A DNA stretch of 64,000 nucleotides from Cryptomeria japonica (taxonomy: Eukaryota; Streptophyta; Pinopsida; Cupressales; Cupressaceae), in the NCBI RefSeq assembly GCF_030272615.1, contig NC_081411.1, positions 152,819,971 to 152,883,970 of the forward strand, given 5' to 3'. Positions 54,264 through 64,000 of the stretch are shown in pieces. Each line of letters begins with the position of its first letter. Positions within the stretch are counted from its first letter, which is position 1. The position numbers and the translations under genes are program-made. Below the pieces are notes generated by a model, which was not told the DNA's origin, did no database searches, and saw only the letters and a list, made by a program, of their open reading frames with translations.

Positions 54264-55062
54264 TGTTAGGATTAATAATAGTCCCAAAGATACTAAGAGG
54301 GGGGGGGGGTGAATCAATATCTAACCGGTTTAGAGAATATTTAACCTTATTAAGTATTTTACATTCCAAAACAGTGTACCGGTAAACAAGAATTAATGCA
54401 GTAAATAGGAACAATAAAGACATCATAGAAAACACACCATAACACAAGATTTTTAATGAGGAAACCCGATGTGGGAAAAACCTTGATGGGATTTGTGACC
54501 CACAATATTCACTCACTGGCCAATGAATAAATATTACTTACAATGTGGGGCCTGCACATGCAGGAAGGCCAACTACCTAGAGCTCACTGCTCAATCTACA
54601 AAATGGAAGTCTCACTGACTTACAAAATGGATTATGAAAATCCAATATAATGTACTGCTACAATTCAAAATCTGCTATGCCAGGTTCAGTACCGGTTTAA
54701 GCTCATACTATAACCATAAACCTTATACAAAATCTGCCTTAATATTTGCTCACCACTTCTACCCTATCCATCATATGTCCAAAACTTCAAAATGATTTAC
54801 AAGCTCTCATACATATATGAGTCTATTACAATATGCTATGTCGGCTTTACAAAAGATATTTACAATTAAATACAATAAACAAAAGTTTATTCCTGTCGGC
54901 TATAGTGCCGGTACATTGTTGTCGCTATCGGTGAAGTGTCTACCAGTGCCGGTGCCTGCCAGTGATTTACCAGATGAATGTCGGGTGGCTGCCTGAAGGT
55001 TGCCAATAGGTTGCCATCAATGACAACACCATCATTTCTCACTAGAGTGTAGAATGCCAACA
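54264..55062 (-). repeat. 5' LTR of D, complete
   Basis: This 799-bp LTR runs from TGTTAGG to TGCCAACA. Copia C sequence resumes with TTGGTGAGC at 55063. The ORFs inside are shadows. Confidence 0.9.
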
Positions 55063-56182
55063 TTGGTGAGCTTGTGTCTATGCCAAACTAAAGGTTGGCG
55101 AAGTCAACTTCATTCATCATGCAATTAAGCCATTATTACTTGTGGATTTTCTGGTTCACATTTATAAGATTGAACCCAACCCAGAAGTCACTATTTTTGG
55201 GGGATGCGGTGGCAGAATTGGTTGAGTAGTTGGCAGAATCATTGCATGGCGTACAAAGCAAGAGTGAGAAGATTTGAATTTTAAATTTACCAAAAATCTG
55301 TGATTGCATTGATTAAGGAAACACCTGAAGGTGACAACAAAGAATGTATAAAGTATTTTGAGTTCATTCAAAATATTCTTGATCATAAAATTTGTAAAGT
55401 ATAGATCCTGTAGAAGGCGATCCAAAGTGCAGACCAGAGTGAGAGGTAGTACCAAAAATATTTAGCAAATTAGAGAGTGTGTAAGGTAGACCGACAGAGT
55501 GCAGAGCTGAGGATCAGAGGACCGGCAGAATGCAGAGTCGAGGGTCAAAGGACCGACAAAGTGCAGAGCCGAGGATTAGAGAACCGACAGAGTGTAGAGC
55601 CAAAGTTTTAATCAGAAAATCAGTGTTGTGTAGAGCAGACACAATCGGTGCATGATTTTAATTGTGATCTGATCAAACTATTAGTAGCTACTCCAGCAGA
55701 TCATTCTTTTATTGTTCTCTAACTATTGCAACTTAAATCCCTTAATTGGGTGGGCTTTAACAGGTCCCTTTGTAAAATCCGTTAACCGGGTGACATCTTA
55801 ATTGATGTTCTTAAGACCTTTAACCAGGCTACCTTTAACAAGGTAAAGGCACTAACAAGCGTTAAACAAAATCCCTTAATCGGGTGGCACCTATCAGTGT
55901 CTTTGTAATCTCCTAACAGGGATGGCTCTTCACTGGGTGTACTCTAGAAGAGTACAAATTTTGTGAGTTCCTACTCACACTGTGTTTTTTTTCCCATTTG
56001 GGTTTCCACGAGATAAATCATGGTGTCAATGTATATCTTTTCATGCATGCATATTCTTTTGCAGTAATTATGTGTATTGATGATTATTAAGATAGTGCAG
56101 TTTTGAGTTAAAAATTTTAATTGTGTAAAACTAGTAAAGTGTTGATTCACCCCTCCCCTCTTAGCACCGGTTGGGACTAACA
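55063..56182 (+). repeat. Copia C 5' LTR, second piece
   Basis: This aligns with about 61207-62334 of the 3' LTR. It contains four units of a repeat of about 33 bp (ACCGACAGAGTGCAGAGCC-like, 55485-55605), the CCCTTAACCGGGTG blocks and the end CCGGTTGGGACTAACA. Confidence 0.9.
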
Positions 56183-56184
56183 AT

Positions 56185-56198
56185 TGGTATCAAAGCCC
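56185..56198 (+). other. Primer-binding site of copia C
   Basis: TGGTATCAAAGCCC matches the initiator-Met type PBS with an A in place of the usual G at position 9. It lies two bases after the LTR end. Confidence 0.9.
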
Positions 56199-56246
56199 AG
56201 GTCCTTAGATTCGGAAGAATCTTAACAGCTTAAGGAAAGGTCCAAG

Positions 56247-57002
56247 ATGATGCAAAAGGAGGGTGCTAAGTTCTCTAAGGAGAATTACACCTTATGGTGT
56301 GGCATAATGAAGCTTTATCTAAGAACTCTAGGAGAACATTATTGGAATCATGTAATCACAGAGTACAATGAACCTTCAAGGGTTCTCACTCCAAATCAAA
56401 TCAAGGAAAGGCAAGACAATACTGCTGCTATGGATCTGATTGCTAGCACTCTTTCTGATAATGAGTATGCTGAGGTTCAAGATTTGAAAATAGCTTTTTA
56501 GATGTAGAATAAGCTGAAGATAGTCTATGGAGGAGATCATCATGTTCAAAAGGCTAAAGTAGACAGCTTGAGAGGAAAATATGATGAGATGAGGATGCAG
56601 GAAGGAGAAAATATAGAGCAATATAGCAGAAGAATAAAGGATGTAGTAAACTCCATTAAAAGTGTTGGAGGAAAGCTTGAAGAGGATGATGTGGTCAAAA
56701 AAATCCTTAGAACCTTGCTACCACAATATGCCATAAGGGTTTCTGCAATCCAGGAACTTAGATCCTTGGGAACAGATAATGTATCGCTTGACTCATTGAT
56801 CGGTAAATTGTCTGCTTTTGAATTGAGCAACTATGACAACAATGTACCAAAGATTGATGTTGCTTTCAAAGCTTCCATGATGCATGCACCAACAAGGAGA
56901 AGAAAATAAACTGGATGTAGTTCTACTACAAGAACCGGTCACTCTATTGAAAGTGACAATCTGTTATTTGAAGAATAGGAACAAGATGAGATTGAATCTC
57001 TA
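56247..57002 (+). pseudogene. Copia C gag, N-terminal part
   Basis: This starts at ATG 56247 (MMQKEGAKFSKENYTLWCG), typical of copia gag. The core continues with WNKLKIVYGGD, then LRGKYDEMRMQEGE, IEQYSRRIKDVVN and KILRTLLPQYA, all in one frame. In-frame stops occur at about 56499, 56907 and 56977. The zinc knuckle follows in the next entry. Confidence 0.9.
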
Positions 57003-58118
57003 TTGGCAAGAATATTTCCAAGAGGAAAAGGAAAGTATATAGGTAAATTACCCATAAAGTGCTTCTCTTGTAATAAGATAGGTCATATTGCATCCAGATG
57101 TCCTAACAATGATAGAGATAGGAAGGATAATTTTAGAAGCTACAAGGACAAGAGAAAGAAGGAGTGCTATCTTGCAGAAGAAGGAGTTACTGATGAAGAA
57201 TTAGATGGATTTGATGGAGATGGATTTGCATTTGTGGTAGTTAAGGAAGATAACACAAAGGAAGGTGATATGGCACTAATTTCTAGTTTAGACCGGTGTG
57301 GAGATTGGGTAATTGACAGTGGTTGCACTCACCACATGACCGGTGACATAAACAAATTCCTCAACATGGAGGATTGCAATGGAGGAACTATGAGATTCAA
57401 AAATGATGCCCCTTGTGCAGTAAAAGGTAAGGGATCTATAGCCCTAAGTGATAAAACAAATTGTGAAGATGTTTATTGGGTAGAAGGGCTAAAATATAGT
57501 CTGTTAAGTGTTGCACAAATTAACAATAAGGGTTACTGGTTAGAATTCAATGAAGGAATATGCAAAATAAATGACAAATTAGGAAGTCTGATTGCTACCA
57601 GTAAACAGTCTAGAGGAAATTTGTTTCACCTAGACACCACCATAGGTAGTTGTCTAATGGAAAAGGTAGAAGACAGTTAGTTGTGGCTCAAAAGAATGTG
57701 TCATGTCAACTTTGATAGCATAGAAAAAGTTAGTAAGATGAAGTCTGTCAGAGGTATGCCTAATATTGTGAAACCTGAAAATATTATATGTAAAGAGTGT
57801 CAACTAGGAAAGTTGACCGGATCTAGTTTCAGCAACAAATCTTTTTCATTTGAAAATGTGTTGGACTTAGTTTATATAGATCTGTGTGGTCCTATGAGAA
57901 CCAAGAGTTTCTATGGAGACCGGTATTTCATGTTGTTTGTGGAAGACTTCTCAAGAATGATGTGGGTTGTATTCTTGAAAGAAAAATCTGAAGCCTTTCA
58001 CATGTTTAAAGTCTTCAATGCTCGACTAGAGAGAGGAACCGGTAAGAATCTAAAATGTCTGAGATTAGATAGAGGAGGAGAGTTCACCTCTCAAGAGTTC
58101 ATGAATTACTATGAATAA
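57003..58118 (+). pseudogene. Copia C zinc knuckle, protease and integrase
   Basis: This lies in the same frame as gag. The knuckle CFSCNKIGHIASRC is near 57060. The retropepsin active site WVIDSGCTHHMTGD is intact near 57306. The integrase zinc domain is damaged (LWLKRMCHVN where LWH is expected; CKECQLGK is present). The core has VYIDLCGPM, FVEDFSRMMWV and LRLDRGGEFTS, the three DDE-bearing blocks. Stops are a TAG at 57678-57680 and a TAA ending at 58118, the latter where relatives have an acidic codon. Confidence 0.9.
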
Positions 58119-60363
58119 CAAGGGATTATGAGACAAATGTCTACACCCAGAAGACCTTAGCAGAATGAGGTTGCTAAAAGAATGAACATAACTCTTATTG
58201 ATTGTGCGAGGACTCTGATGATACAGAAGGATATTCCACATATTTTCTGGAGAGAAGTAGTGAGCACTGCTATTTACACCTTGAATCAGATACAGGTAAA
58301 GAAAGGGACAAATAAAACTCCCTATGAATTATGGTGTGGATACTCACCTAATGTTTGTTATTTCAAAGTATTTGGAAGGAGGTGCTATATCAAGAGGGAT
58401 GAGTACTTTGGAAAATTTGATCCCAAGAGTGATGAAGGAACCTTCTTAGGTTACTCCACAAAGAGTAAGGCATACCGATGTTTGAACAAAGGGACCGGTA
58501 AGATTGTGGAGAGTGCAAATGTCAGAGTAGATGAGTACTCTGAGAAAAATGAACAAGATAGCAAGAGTGAACCAGAGGACTATAAAGGGTTCGAGTACAC
58601 TGTATCAATAGAACCTGCTGAAGAAGATCCTGTTGAAGTGGCAAATGAGGAAGCTTGTGAAGTAGAACCTGCACAACTAGTAGAAGAAGCTCCAAGAAAT
58701 GAACCAGTATTAGCAAAGTATGTCAGAAACAATCACTCTGCTGAAAACATCATTGGTGACAAAGATGCAGGAGTACTAACGAGAAGAAGAACAAGAGAGA
58801 ATGCTTGTCTTCTGTCCATAATTGAGCCCAAAATAGCAAAGGAGGCTCTAAAAGATGACGACTGGATCAAAGCCATGGAAGAAGAACTGGAGCAGATTGA
58901 GAAAAATGAAACGTGGACTCTAGTGCCCAGACTAGAAAACAAAAATGTGATAGGCACTAAATGGGTGTTTAGAAACAAAATAGATGAAACGGGTAAAGTG
59001 ATAAGAAACAAAGCAAGATTAGTCTACAAAGGCTATACTCAGGAAGAAGGTTTGGACTATGGAGAAACCTTTGCACCGGTGGCCAGGATGGAAGGGGTCA
59101 GAATTTTGTTGGCCTATGCTGCTTACAAAAATTTCAAAGTTTACCAAATGGATGTCAAATCGACATTCTTGAATGGTGTTTTAGAGGAAGAAGTATACAT
59201 AGAGAAACTAGAAGGGTTTGCATGTAAAGATAGAAGAAATATGGTATGCAGGTTGCAGAAGGATCTATATAGGCTAAAACAAGCACCAAGAGCTTGGTAT
59301 GAGAGGCTGCACTCATATCTATTAAGCATAGGGTTCAAGAGAACCAGTGATAATAGTAACATGTATCTGAAGACCGGAGAAGAAAGAAAAAATCTAATTG
59401 CTGAAATCTTTGTAGATGACATCATCTTTGGAGGAGATGATGAGATGAGTAGAGGTTTTGTAGAACAAATGAAGGAAGAATTTGAGACGTCCATGATCGG
59501 TGAGATGAAAAAATTTCATCATCCTGCAAGTCTCACAGCTAAAGAATGGCATATTCATCAACCAGACCAAGTACATAAGGGAAATTCTAAAAACTTTTGG
59601 CATGGAAGACTGCAAACCTGTTGGAACTCCAATGATTACAGGTTGCAAGCTCTCTAAATATGATGAGGCTCATGAAGTGAATGAGACACTTTATCAGTCC
59701 ATGATCGGTAAGTTGCAATATGTAGTACATAGTAGACCGAACATAGCACGAGTTGTTGGCTTGGGTGCCAGATTTTCAGCAAATCCAAAAGAGACTCACA
59801 TGGTGGTAGTTAAGAGAATATTTAGATACCTAAAAGGGACTGATGAGTATGGTCTTTGGTATCCACATAAGGGAGACTTCAGCTTAAGTGTCTTCACTGA
59901 TTCAGATTCGGCAGAGAGCATTGATGATAGAAAGAGCACTAGTGGAGGTGCATTCTTTCTTGGAGATAGGATTGTGTCTTGGACAAGTAAGAAACAAAAT
60001 TGCATATCTCAATCCACAACTGAGGCTGAGTATGTGGTTGCTGCAATCAACTACAAACAGATAGTTTGTATCAAGCAATTATTGGAAGGTATCCAAGAAA
60101 AGGTGACTAGACCGGTAGTGATTCACTGTGACAACACCAGTGCCATCGACATATCCAAGAATCTGGTGATGCATTCCAAGACAAAGCATATAGCTATCAA
60201 ATATCACTATCTAAGGGAACATGTTCAAGAAAAGGAAGTAATGTTGGAGTATATACAAACAAAAGAGTAGGTGGCTGATATCTTCACCAAGCCACTACAA
60301 AAGGATACCTTTGAATACCTCAGAGGTAAGCTAGGGGTGATGCCCCTACCTGCAGTAAAGTAG
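58119..60363 (+). pseudogene. Copia C integrase end, RT and RNase H
   Basis: The integrase C-terminal KTPYELWCGYSPN and FLGYSTKSKAYRC are followed by an acidic linker. RT has [54 protein letters not shown] and an intact [14 protein letters not shown] frameshift in an A run near 59508 moves the rest to another frame: GTPMITGCKLSK, DRKSTSGGAFFLGD, STTEAEYVVAAIN and HSKTKHIAIKYHYLRE of RNase H. A TAG lies at about 60268, and the normal end falls at 60361-60363. 60364-60700 is the untranslated 3' end. Confidence 0.9.
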
Positions 60364-60700
60364 GTAAAAGGGGCTCTATATCAATATGGCATTATTTGTT
60401 TATGAAAAATATCTAAGATTAGATTGATAAGTGTGGACTACTTCGGTTAGGGGGAGAAGTCTTGATTAGTGTACTGAAATACATCTTTGGCATTGTTGTC
60501 AAAGGGGGAGATATAATTATAGTATTTGAGTAGTGGTAAGTAGTGATTGAGCTGAAGTTTCTGAAATAGACTATTACCAGTGTTAGGGGGAGATATTCAT
60601 TACTCAGAGAAGAAGTAATGACTAGTACTGAAATAAAGAAAGAAATGAAGAAAGTACAGACAACTGGTAAGACAGATTCTGAAGTGTTGACATCAATGCC

Positions 60701-60712
60701 AAAGGGGGAGAT
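60701..60712 (+). other. Polypurine tract of copia C
   Basis: AAAGGGGGAGAT lies directly before the 3' LTR. Confidence 0.9.
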
Positions 60713-62334
60713 TGTTGGCATTGACAAAACCGCTTAATCCAGAGAACAGGTATATGAGCTAAGATTTGTCATTGATGTCTAACACTGACCAGTGGAGTGG
60801 TGTGTCTCAGTAGTAAAAGTGTTGACTTGTAAACACATGAAAACAACATAAGAGATAGATGACCAAAGTTTCAATCAGCTCAAGGAAAGACAAACTAAGA
60901 TAACCGTTCTGTCACTCAAGAAGATCAGTGTTGAAGTTAGATCTTCAGGTTGGTCATTCTAATAATGATAAAGTCACAAAAGGTGACTTAGGAAAGAAGG
61001 ATTGAGGTTGTATGCAAACCATAACCTCATTGGAAAATAGGAAAAGAGACTTGATGTAAGCACAACAAATCGGTAATCAAAGGTTGAACCGATAATAAAG
61101 AGCATAGTGATATACCAGTAAACCGGTGAGCCAGAAGGAAGACAAGTGATCACCATAAATCTTGGAGCGGTGATCGGTTATTTAGTTGCGGTGGAAAAAG
61201 GTGAGTTGGTGAGCTTGTGTCTATGCCAAACTAAAGGTTGGTGAAGTCAACTTCAGTCATCATGCAATTAAACCATGATTACTTGTGGATTTTCTGGTTT
61301 GCATTTATAAGACTAAACCCGACCCAGAATTCACTATTTTTGGGGGATGCGGTGGCAGAATGGGTTGAGTAGTTGGCGGAATTGTTGCATGGTGTGCATA
61401 GAAAGAGTGGGAAGATTTGAATTCTAAATTTACTGAAAATCTATGATTGCATTGATTAAGGAAACACCTGAAGTTGACGACAAAGAATGTATAAATTATT
61501 TTGAGTTCACTCAAAATATTCTTGATCATAAAATTTGCAAATTACAGATCCTGTAAAAGGCGATCCAAAGTGCATACCAGAGTGAGAGGTAGTGCCCAAA
61601 ATATTTAGCAAAGAAGAGAGTGTGTGAGGTAGACCAATAGAGTGCAGAGCCGAGGGTCATAGGACTGGTAAAGTGTAGAGTTGAGGGTTAGAGGACCGAC
61701 AGAGTGCAGAGCCGAGGATCAGAGAACCGATAGAGTGCAGAGTCGAAGTTTTAAGCAGAAAACTGGTGTTGTGCAGAGCAGACACAACCAGTGTAGATGG
61801 TGCATGATTTTCATTGTGATCTGATCAAGCTATCAATAGCTACTCTAGTAGATCATTATTTTGTTTCTCTCTAACCATTACAACTTAAATCCCTTAACTG
61901 GGTGGACTTTAATAGGTCCCTTTGTAAAATCCCTTAACCGGGTGACATCTTAATTGATATTCTTAAGACCTTTAAGCAGGCTACCTTTAATAGGGTAAAG
62001 ACACTAACAAGCCTTAAGCAAAATCCCTTAACTGGGTGGCACCTAACAATGTCTTTGTAATCTCCTAACAGGGATGGCTCTTCACCGGGCATACTCCAGA
62101 AGAGTACAAATTTTGTGAGTTCCTACTCACACCATGTTTTTTTTCCCATTTGGGTTTCCACGAGATAAATCTTAGTGTCACTATATATCTTTTCATACAT
62201 GCATATTCTTTTGTAGTAATTATGTGTATTGATGATTATTAAGATAGTGCAGTTTTGAGTTAAAAGTTTTAATTGTGTAAAACTGGTAAAGTGTTGATTC
62301 ACCCCTCCCCTCTTAGCACCGATTGGGACTAACA
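60713..62334 (+). repeat. 3' LTR of copia C
   Basis: This complete 1622-bp LTR runs from TGTTGGCATTGAC to GGGACTAACA. It serves as the uninterrupted reference for the split 5' LTR. It contains the ACAGAGTGCAGAGCC tandem units (about 61630-61745). Confidence 0.95.
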
Positions 62335-62339
62335 ATTGG
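62335..62339 (+). repeat. Copia C target-site duplication, right (ATTGG)
   Basis: This is the partner of ACTGG at 48254-48258, with one mismatch. Confidence 0.7.
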
Positions 62340-64000
62340 AAGGGTTGGGCAATTTTGAGTAGAGACAATCTGTCACTGGTCAATATTCGCCCTTTTAAAG
62401 GAAGACATGCAAATGCACTTGCTTTTTGCAAAGCACAATCTTTCCAACAAAACATGAACTTCCTTGATGAGAGGTTAGGATCTTGTTTAGATAAGTCTTT
62501 AAAACCTTCCTTGACCATGTATGCTCAAGATTTTTAGGGAGTCCATACAATTTTATTATTCTGCTCTTTATAGAACAGTTGTCTACTCTTTAATTATGAA
62601 GCTAATAGTTGTGTTTGAGAGAGTGGGACTGGGAGGTGCTCAAAGGATTTCCACTTAGCTTTCATTTTTCCTTTAGCAGGGAGGACTAAAATAGTCACTA
62701 ACTGTATATCCCCATTCAACTTGCATTTTTTTTTATGTCCTCTAGACCCAGGATATTGTCCAAGGTTGGTTAGTTATTCCATGTATCCTCCCAAAATCTT
62801 GTTGTCTTTCCATCATATACTATCCAAGATAGTTTTGATAGCAGATACTCTCTGCACCTTATGATGAAATTCCACATTTTGGATCCTTTAGGGGGGTCTA
62901 ATAGAGTAAATATCCTTTCTGGTTTATTAGTGTCCAAATATTTACCTCTGATAATGGAATCCCAGATGGAATAGGTATTTTTTATAAAGTTTCCATACCA
63001 ACTTAGCACCCAAGGCAATATTTCTATCTTCAAAATTTGGAATACTTGCTCCCCCATAAATTTTGGGAGCACAAACCTTACCCCAATCTAGTAAATGGAT
63101 TTTGTTTTTGGGGTCTCTATTACCTTTCCAAAGGAACTTATTGAAATGAGACTCAAGTTCATCCCCGATCTTAGCCGACATAGGGAGGACTGATATAATA
63201 TAGTTGGGGATGGAAGACAACACTGTCTTGACCAGTAGAATCCTTCCAACAAGTGATAGCCAGTTATTCTTCCAAGAGTCCATCCTATTTTTGATAAATG
63301 AAATAATAGAGTTCCAGTATTGACTCCTAGTCACCCCCCAAAAATGGGGATACCCAAGTATTTACATGGTAGTTTGGCTTGTTTGAAACCTAATGTGTTG
63401 ATCAACTTGTTAGAAAGAAAGGGAGTACAATGAAATAAAAATACTTTAGACTTATCCTCACTCACTTTTTGACCATAAACTTCACAATATGAATGAAGGA
63501 CTCTCTTGATGTCCTTGGCTTCCCTTACTGAGGCTTCCCCCAAAATAATTGTGTCATCAACAAACAGGCAATGTGTAACCACTACTTTGAGGAACTTGGA
63601 CCCCCTTCCATATTAAGGCCTCCTATCTTATCGATATCAATCTGCTGAGTGCTTCAGCCATTATAATAAAAAGAGATGGAGATAAAGGATCTCCTTGTCT
63701 CACTCCTTGAGATGACAATAAAAAGCCCACTGGATATCCATTTAATAAAACTGAAAACTTTGCTCCTAAGATGCAGGAAAGAACCCACTTACTCCAAACT
63801 TTTGAAAACCCAAAGTTGATGAGGACTTGATTTAAGAAGTTCTAACTTACTCGATCATATGCTTTCAACATATCAAGTTTGATCAAAATTTCTTCTAATT
63901 TATGCTCCATAATTGTATGAGCTACTTCATGAATAATCAATTCCCCCTCAGGTGTTTCCCTCCTCGGGACGAAACCCCCTTGTTGATTAGAGATAATCTT
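62340..64000 (-). mobile_element. LINE 2, upstream part (continues off the right edge)
   Basis: This is the RT portion of the same minus-strand LINE as 45568-48258, running off the window. At 62340 it is interrupted by copia C inside the region preceding zf-RVT, and the protein logic continues at 48258. 62340-62769 holds the linker between RT and zf-RVT with several stops. Confidence 0.85.
62770..64000 (-). pseudogene. LINE 2 ORF2 reverse transcriptase
   Basis: In minus orientation: KLDMLKAYDRV near 63870, GVRQGDPLSPSLF near 63690, then the active site HCLFVDDTIILGEAS near 63560. KLPCKYLGIPIFGG, WKNNWLSLVGRILLVKTVL, FLWKGNRDPKNKIHLLDW and VYDGKTTRFWEDTW follow, the standard order of a plant LINE RT and thumb. 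Stops and frameshifts occur near 63835, 63635, 63330 and 62950. Confidence 0.9.

Larger units (their letters stand above)
48726..55062 (-). mobile_element. D: non-autonomous copia-like element with gag and an extra long ORF
   Basis: This is a 6.3 kb minus-strand element inside the copia C 5' LTR. The right LTR (54264-55062) is complete. The left LTR (48726-49335) lacks about 187 bp at its outer end. A PBS complement is at 54250-54261 and an inverted PPT at 49336-49349. The interior encodes a gag with CCHC knuckles (54192-53087), then a long broken ORF (52836-49606) unrelated to pol. No RT, integrase, protease or RNase H motif is visible. The shared PBS, PPT and LTR termini with copia A/C suggest that family supplies the missing enzymes. 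Confidence 0.85.
48259..62334 (+). mobile_element. Copia element C, full-length, with nested D element in its 5' LTR
   Basis: Its 5' LTR is in two pieces (48259-48725 and 55063-56182), followed by PBS 56185-56198, decayed gag-pro-int-RT-RNase H (56247-60363), PPT 60701-60712 and 3' LTR 60713-62334. Removing the nested D element leaves about 7.7 kb, normal for plant copia. It is inserted in the LINE 2 zf-RVT region. All reading frames up to the RT lie in one frame with point stops, and one frameshift separates RNase H. Confidence 0.95.

Noticed and set aside
1-64000. CRISPR arrays, operons, ribosome-binding sites, tRNA or rRNA genes
   Set aside because: The window is plant nuclear repeat DNA. 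The tRNA-like matches are only the primer-binding sites of retrotransposons, and no spacer-repeat array exists.

Overview
This 64 kb window looks like repeat-filled intergenic DNA of a plant with a large genome. The evidence is dense nested LTR retrotransposons of the Ty1/copia and Ty3 types with plant-type PBS and PPT sequences, plant-type LINEs (ORF1 with a CCHC knuckle, ORF2 with endonuclease, RT, zf-RVT and RNase H), an AT-rich background and ACCGGT-rich LTRs. A gymnosperm (conifer-like) source is my best guess, not a demonstrated fact. I found no convincing host protein gene, tRNA, rRNA or CRISPR array. Almost every coding stretch belongs to a transposable element and most are broken.

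Layout. (1) 1-865: the 5' LTR and PBS of a minus-strand element of a family I call D, inserted into a plus-strand copia element A (RT/RNase H remnant 866-1942, 3' LTR 2278-3943). (2) 4212-16237: a decayed copia element B (integrase, RT, RNase H, part of the 3' LTR), split by an 8.2 kb minus-strand Ty3-type element G1 (4511-12688). G1 is flanked by a 155-bp duplication of B sequence. (3) 16238-25370: an inverted LTR fragment, an inverted piece of B's LTR, and a second Ty3-type element G2 (17533-25370, plus). Five-base target copies in inverted orientation record an LTR-LTR inversion here. (4) 25432-35165: two copies of an unclassified repeat R. One is interrupted by a LINE (25693-29813) and the other preserves the empty site. 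Between them lie a LINE RT remnant, an AATTAAAT-rich LTR-like repeat, and a solo D-family LTR (32140-33002) with a perfect target-site duplication. (5) 35166-45567: AT-rich DNA with several local tandem duplications and no recognised gene. (6) 45568-64000: a minus-strand LINE split by copia element C (48259-62334), whose own 5' LTR is split by a minus-strand D element (48726-55062). This is a three-level nest.

How the parts relate. A and C are one copia family (LTR about 1.6 kb) and encode, in decayed form, gag, protease, integrase, RT and RNase H. D elements share with them the initiator-Met-type PBS, the PPT and the LTR termini. D carries a gag with four CCHC knuckles followed by a long unrelated ORF in place of pol, so it is probably a non-autonomous partner. 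G1 and G2 share PBS and PPT but have different LTRs and proteins. Each encodes gag/protease-like ORFs and no visible RT or integrase, so they also look non-autonomous. Their LTRs and leaders contain a recurrent GC-rich hairpin module (GGACC...GGTCC arms around GCGCC) that stands out from the AT-rich background. It is the least explained structure in the window, together with the D-element extra ORF.
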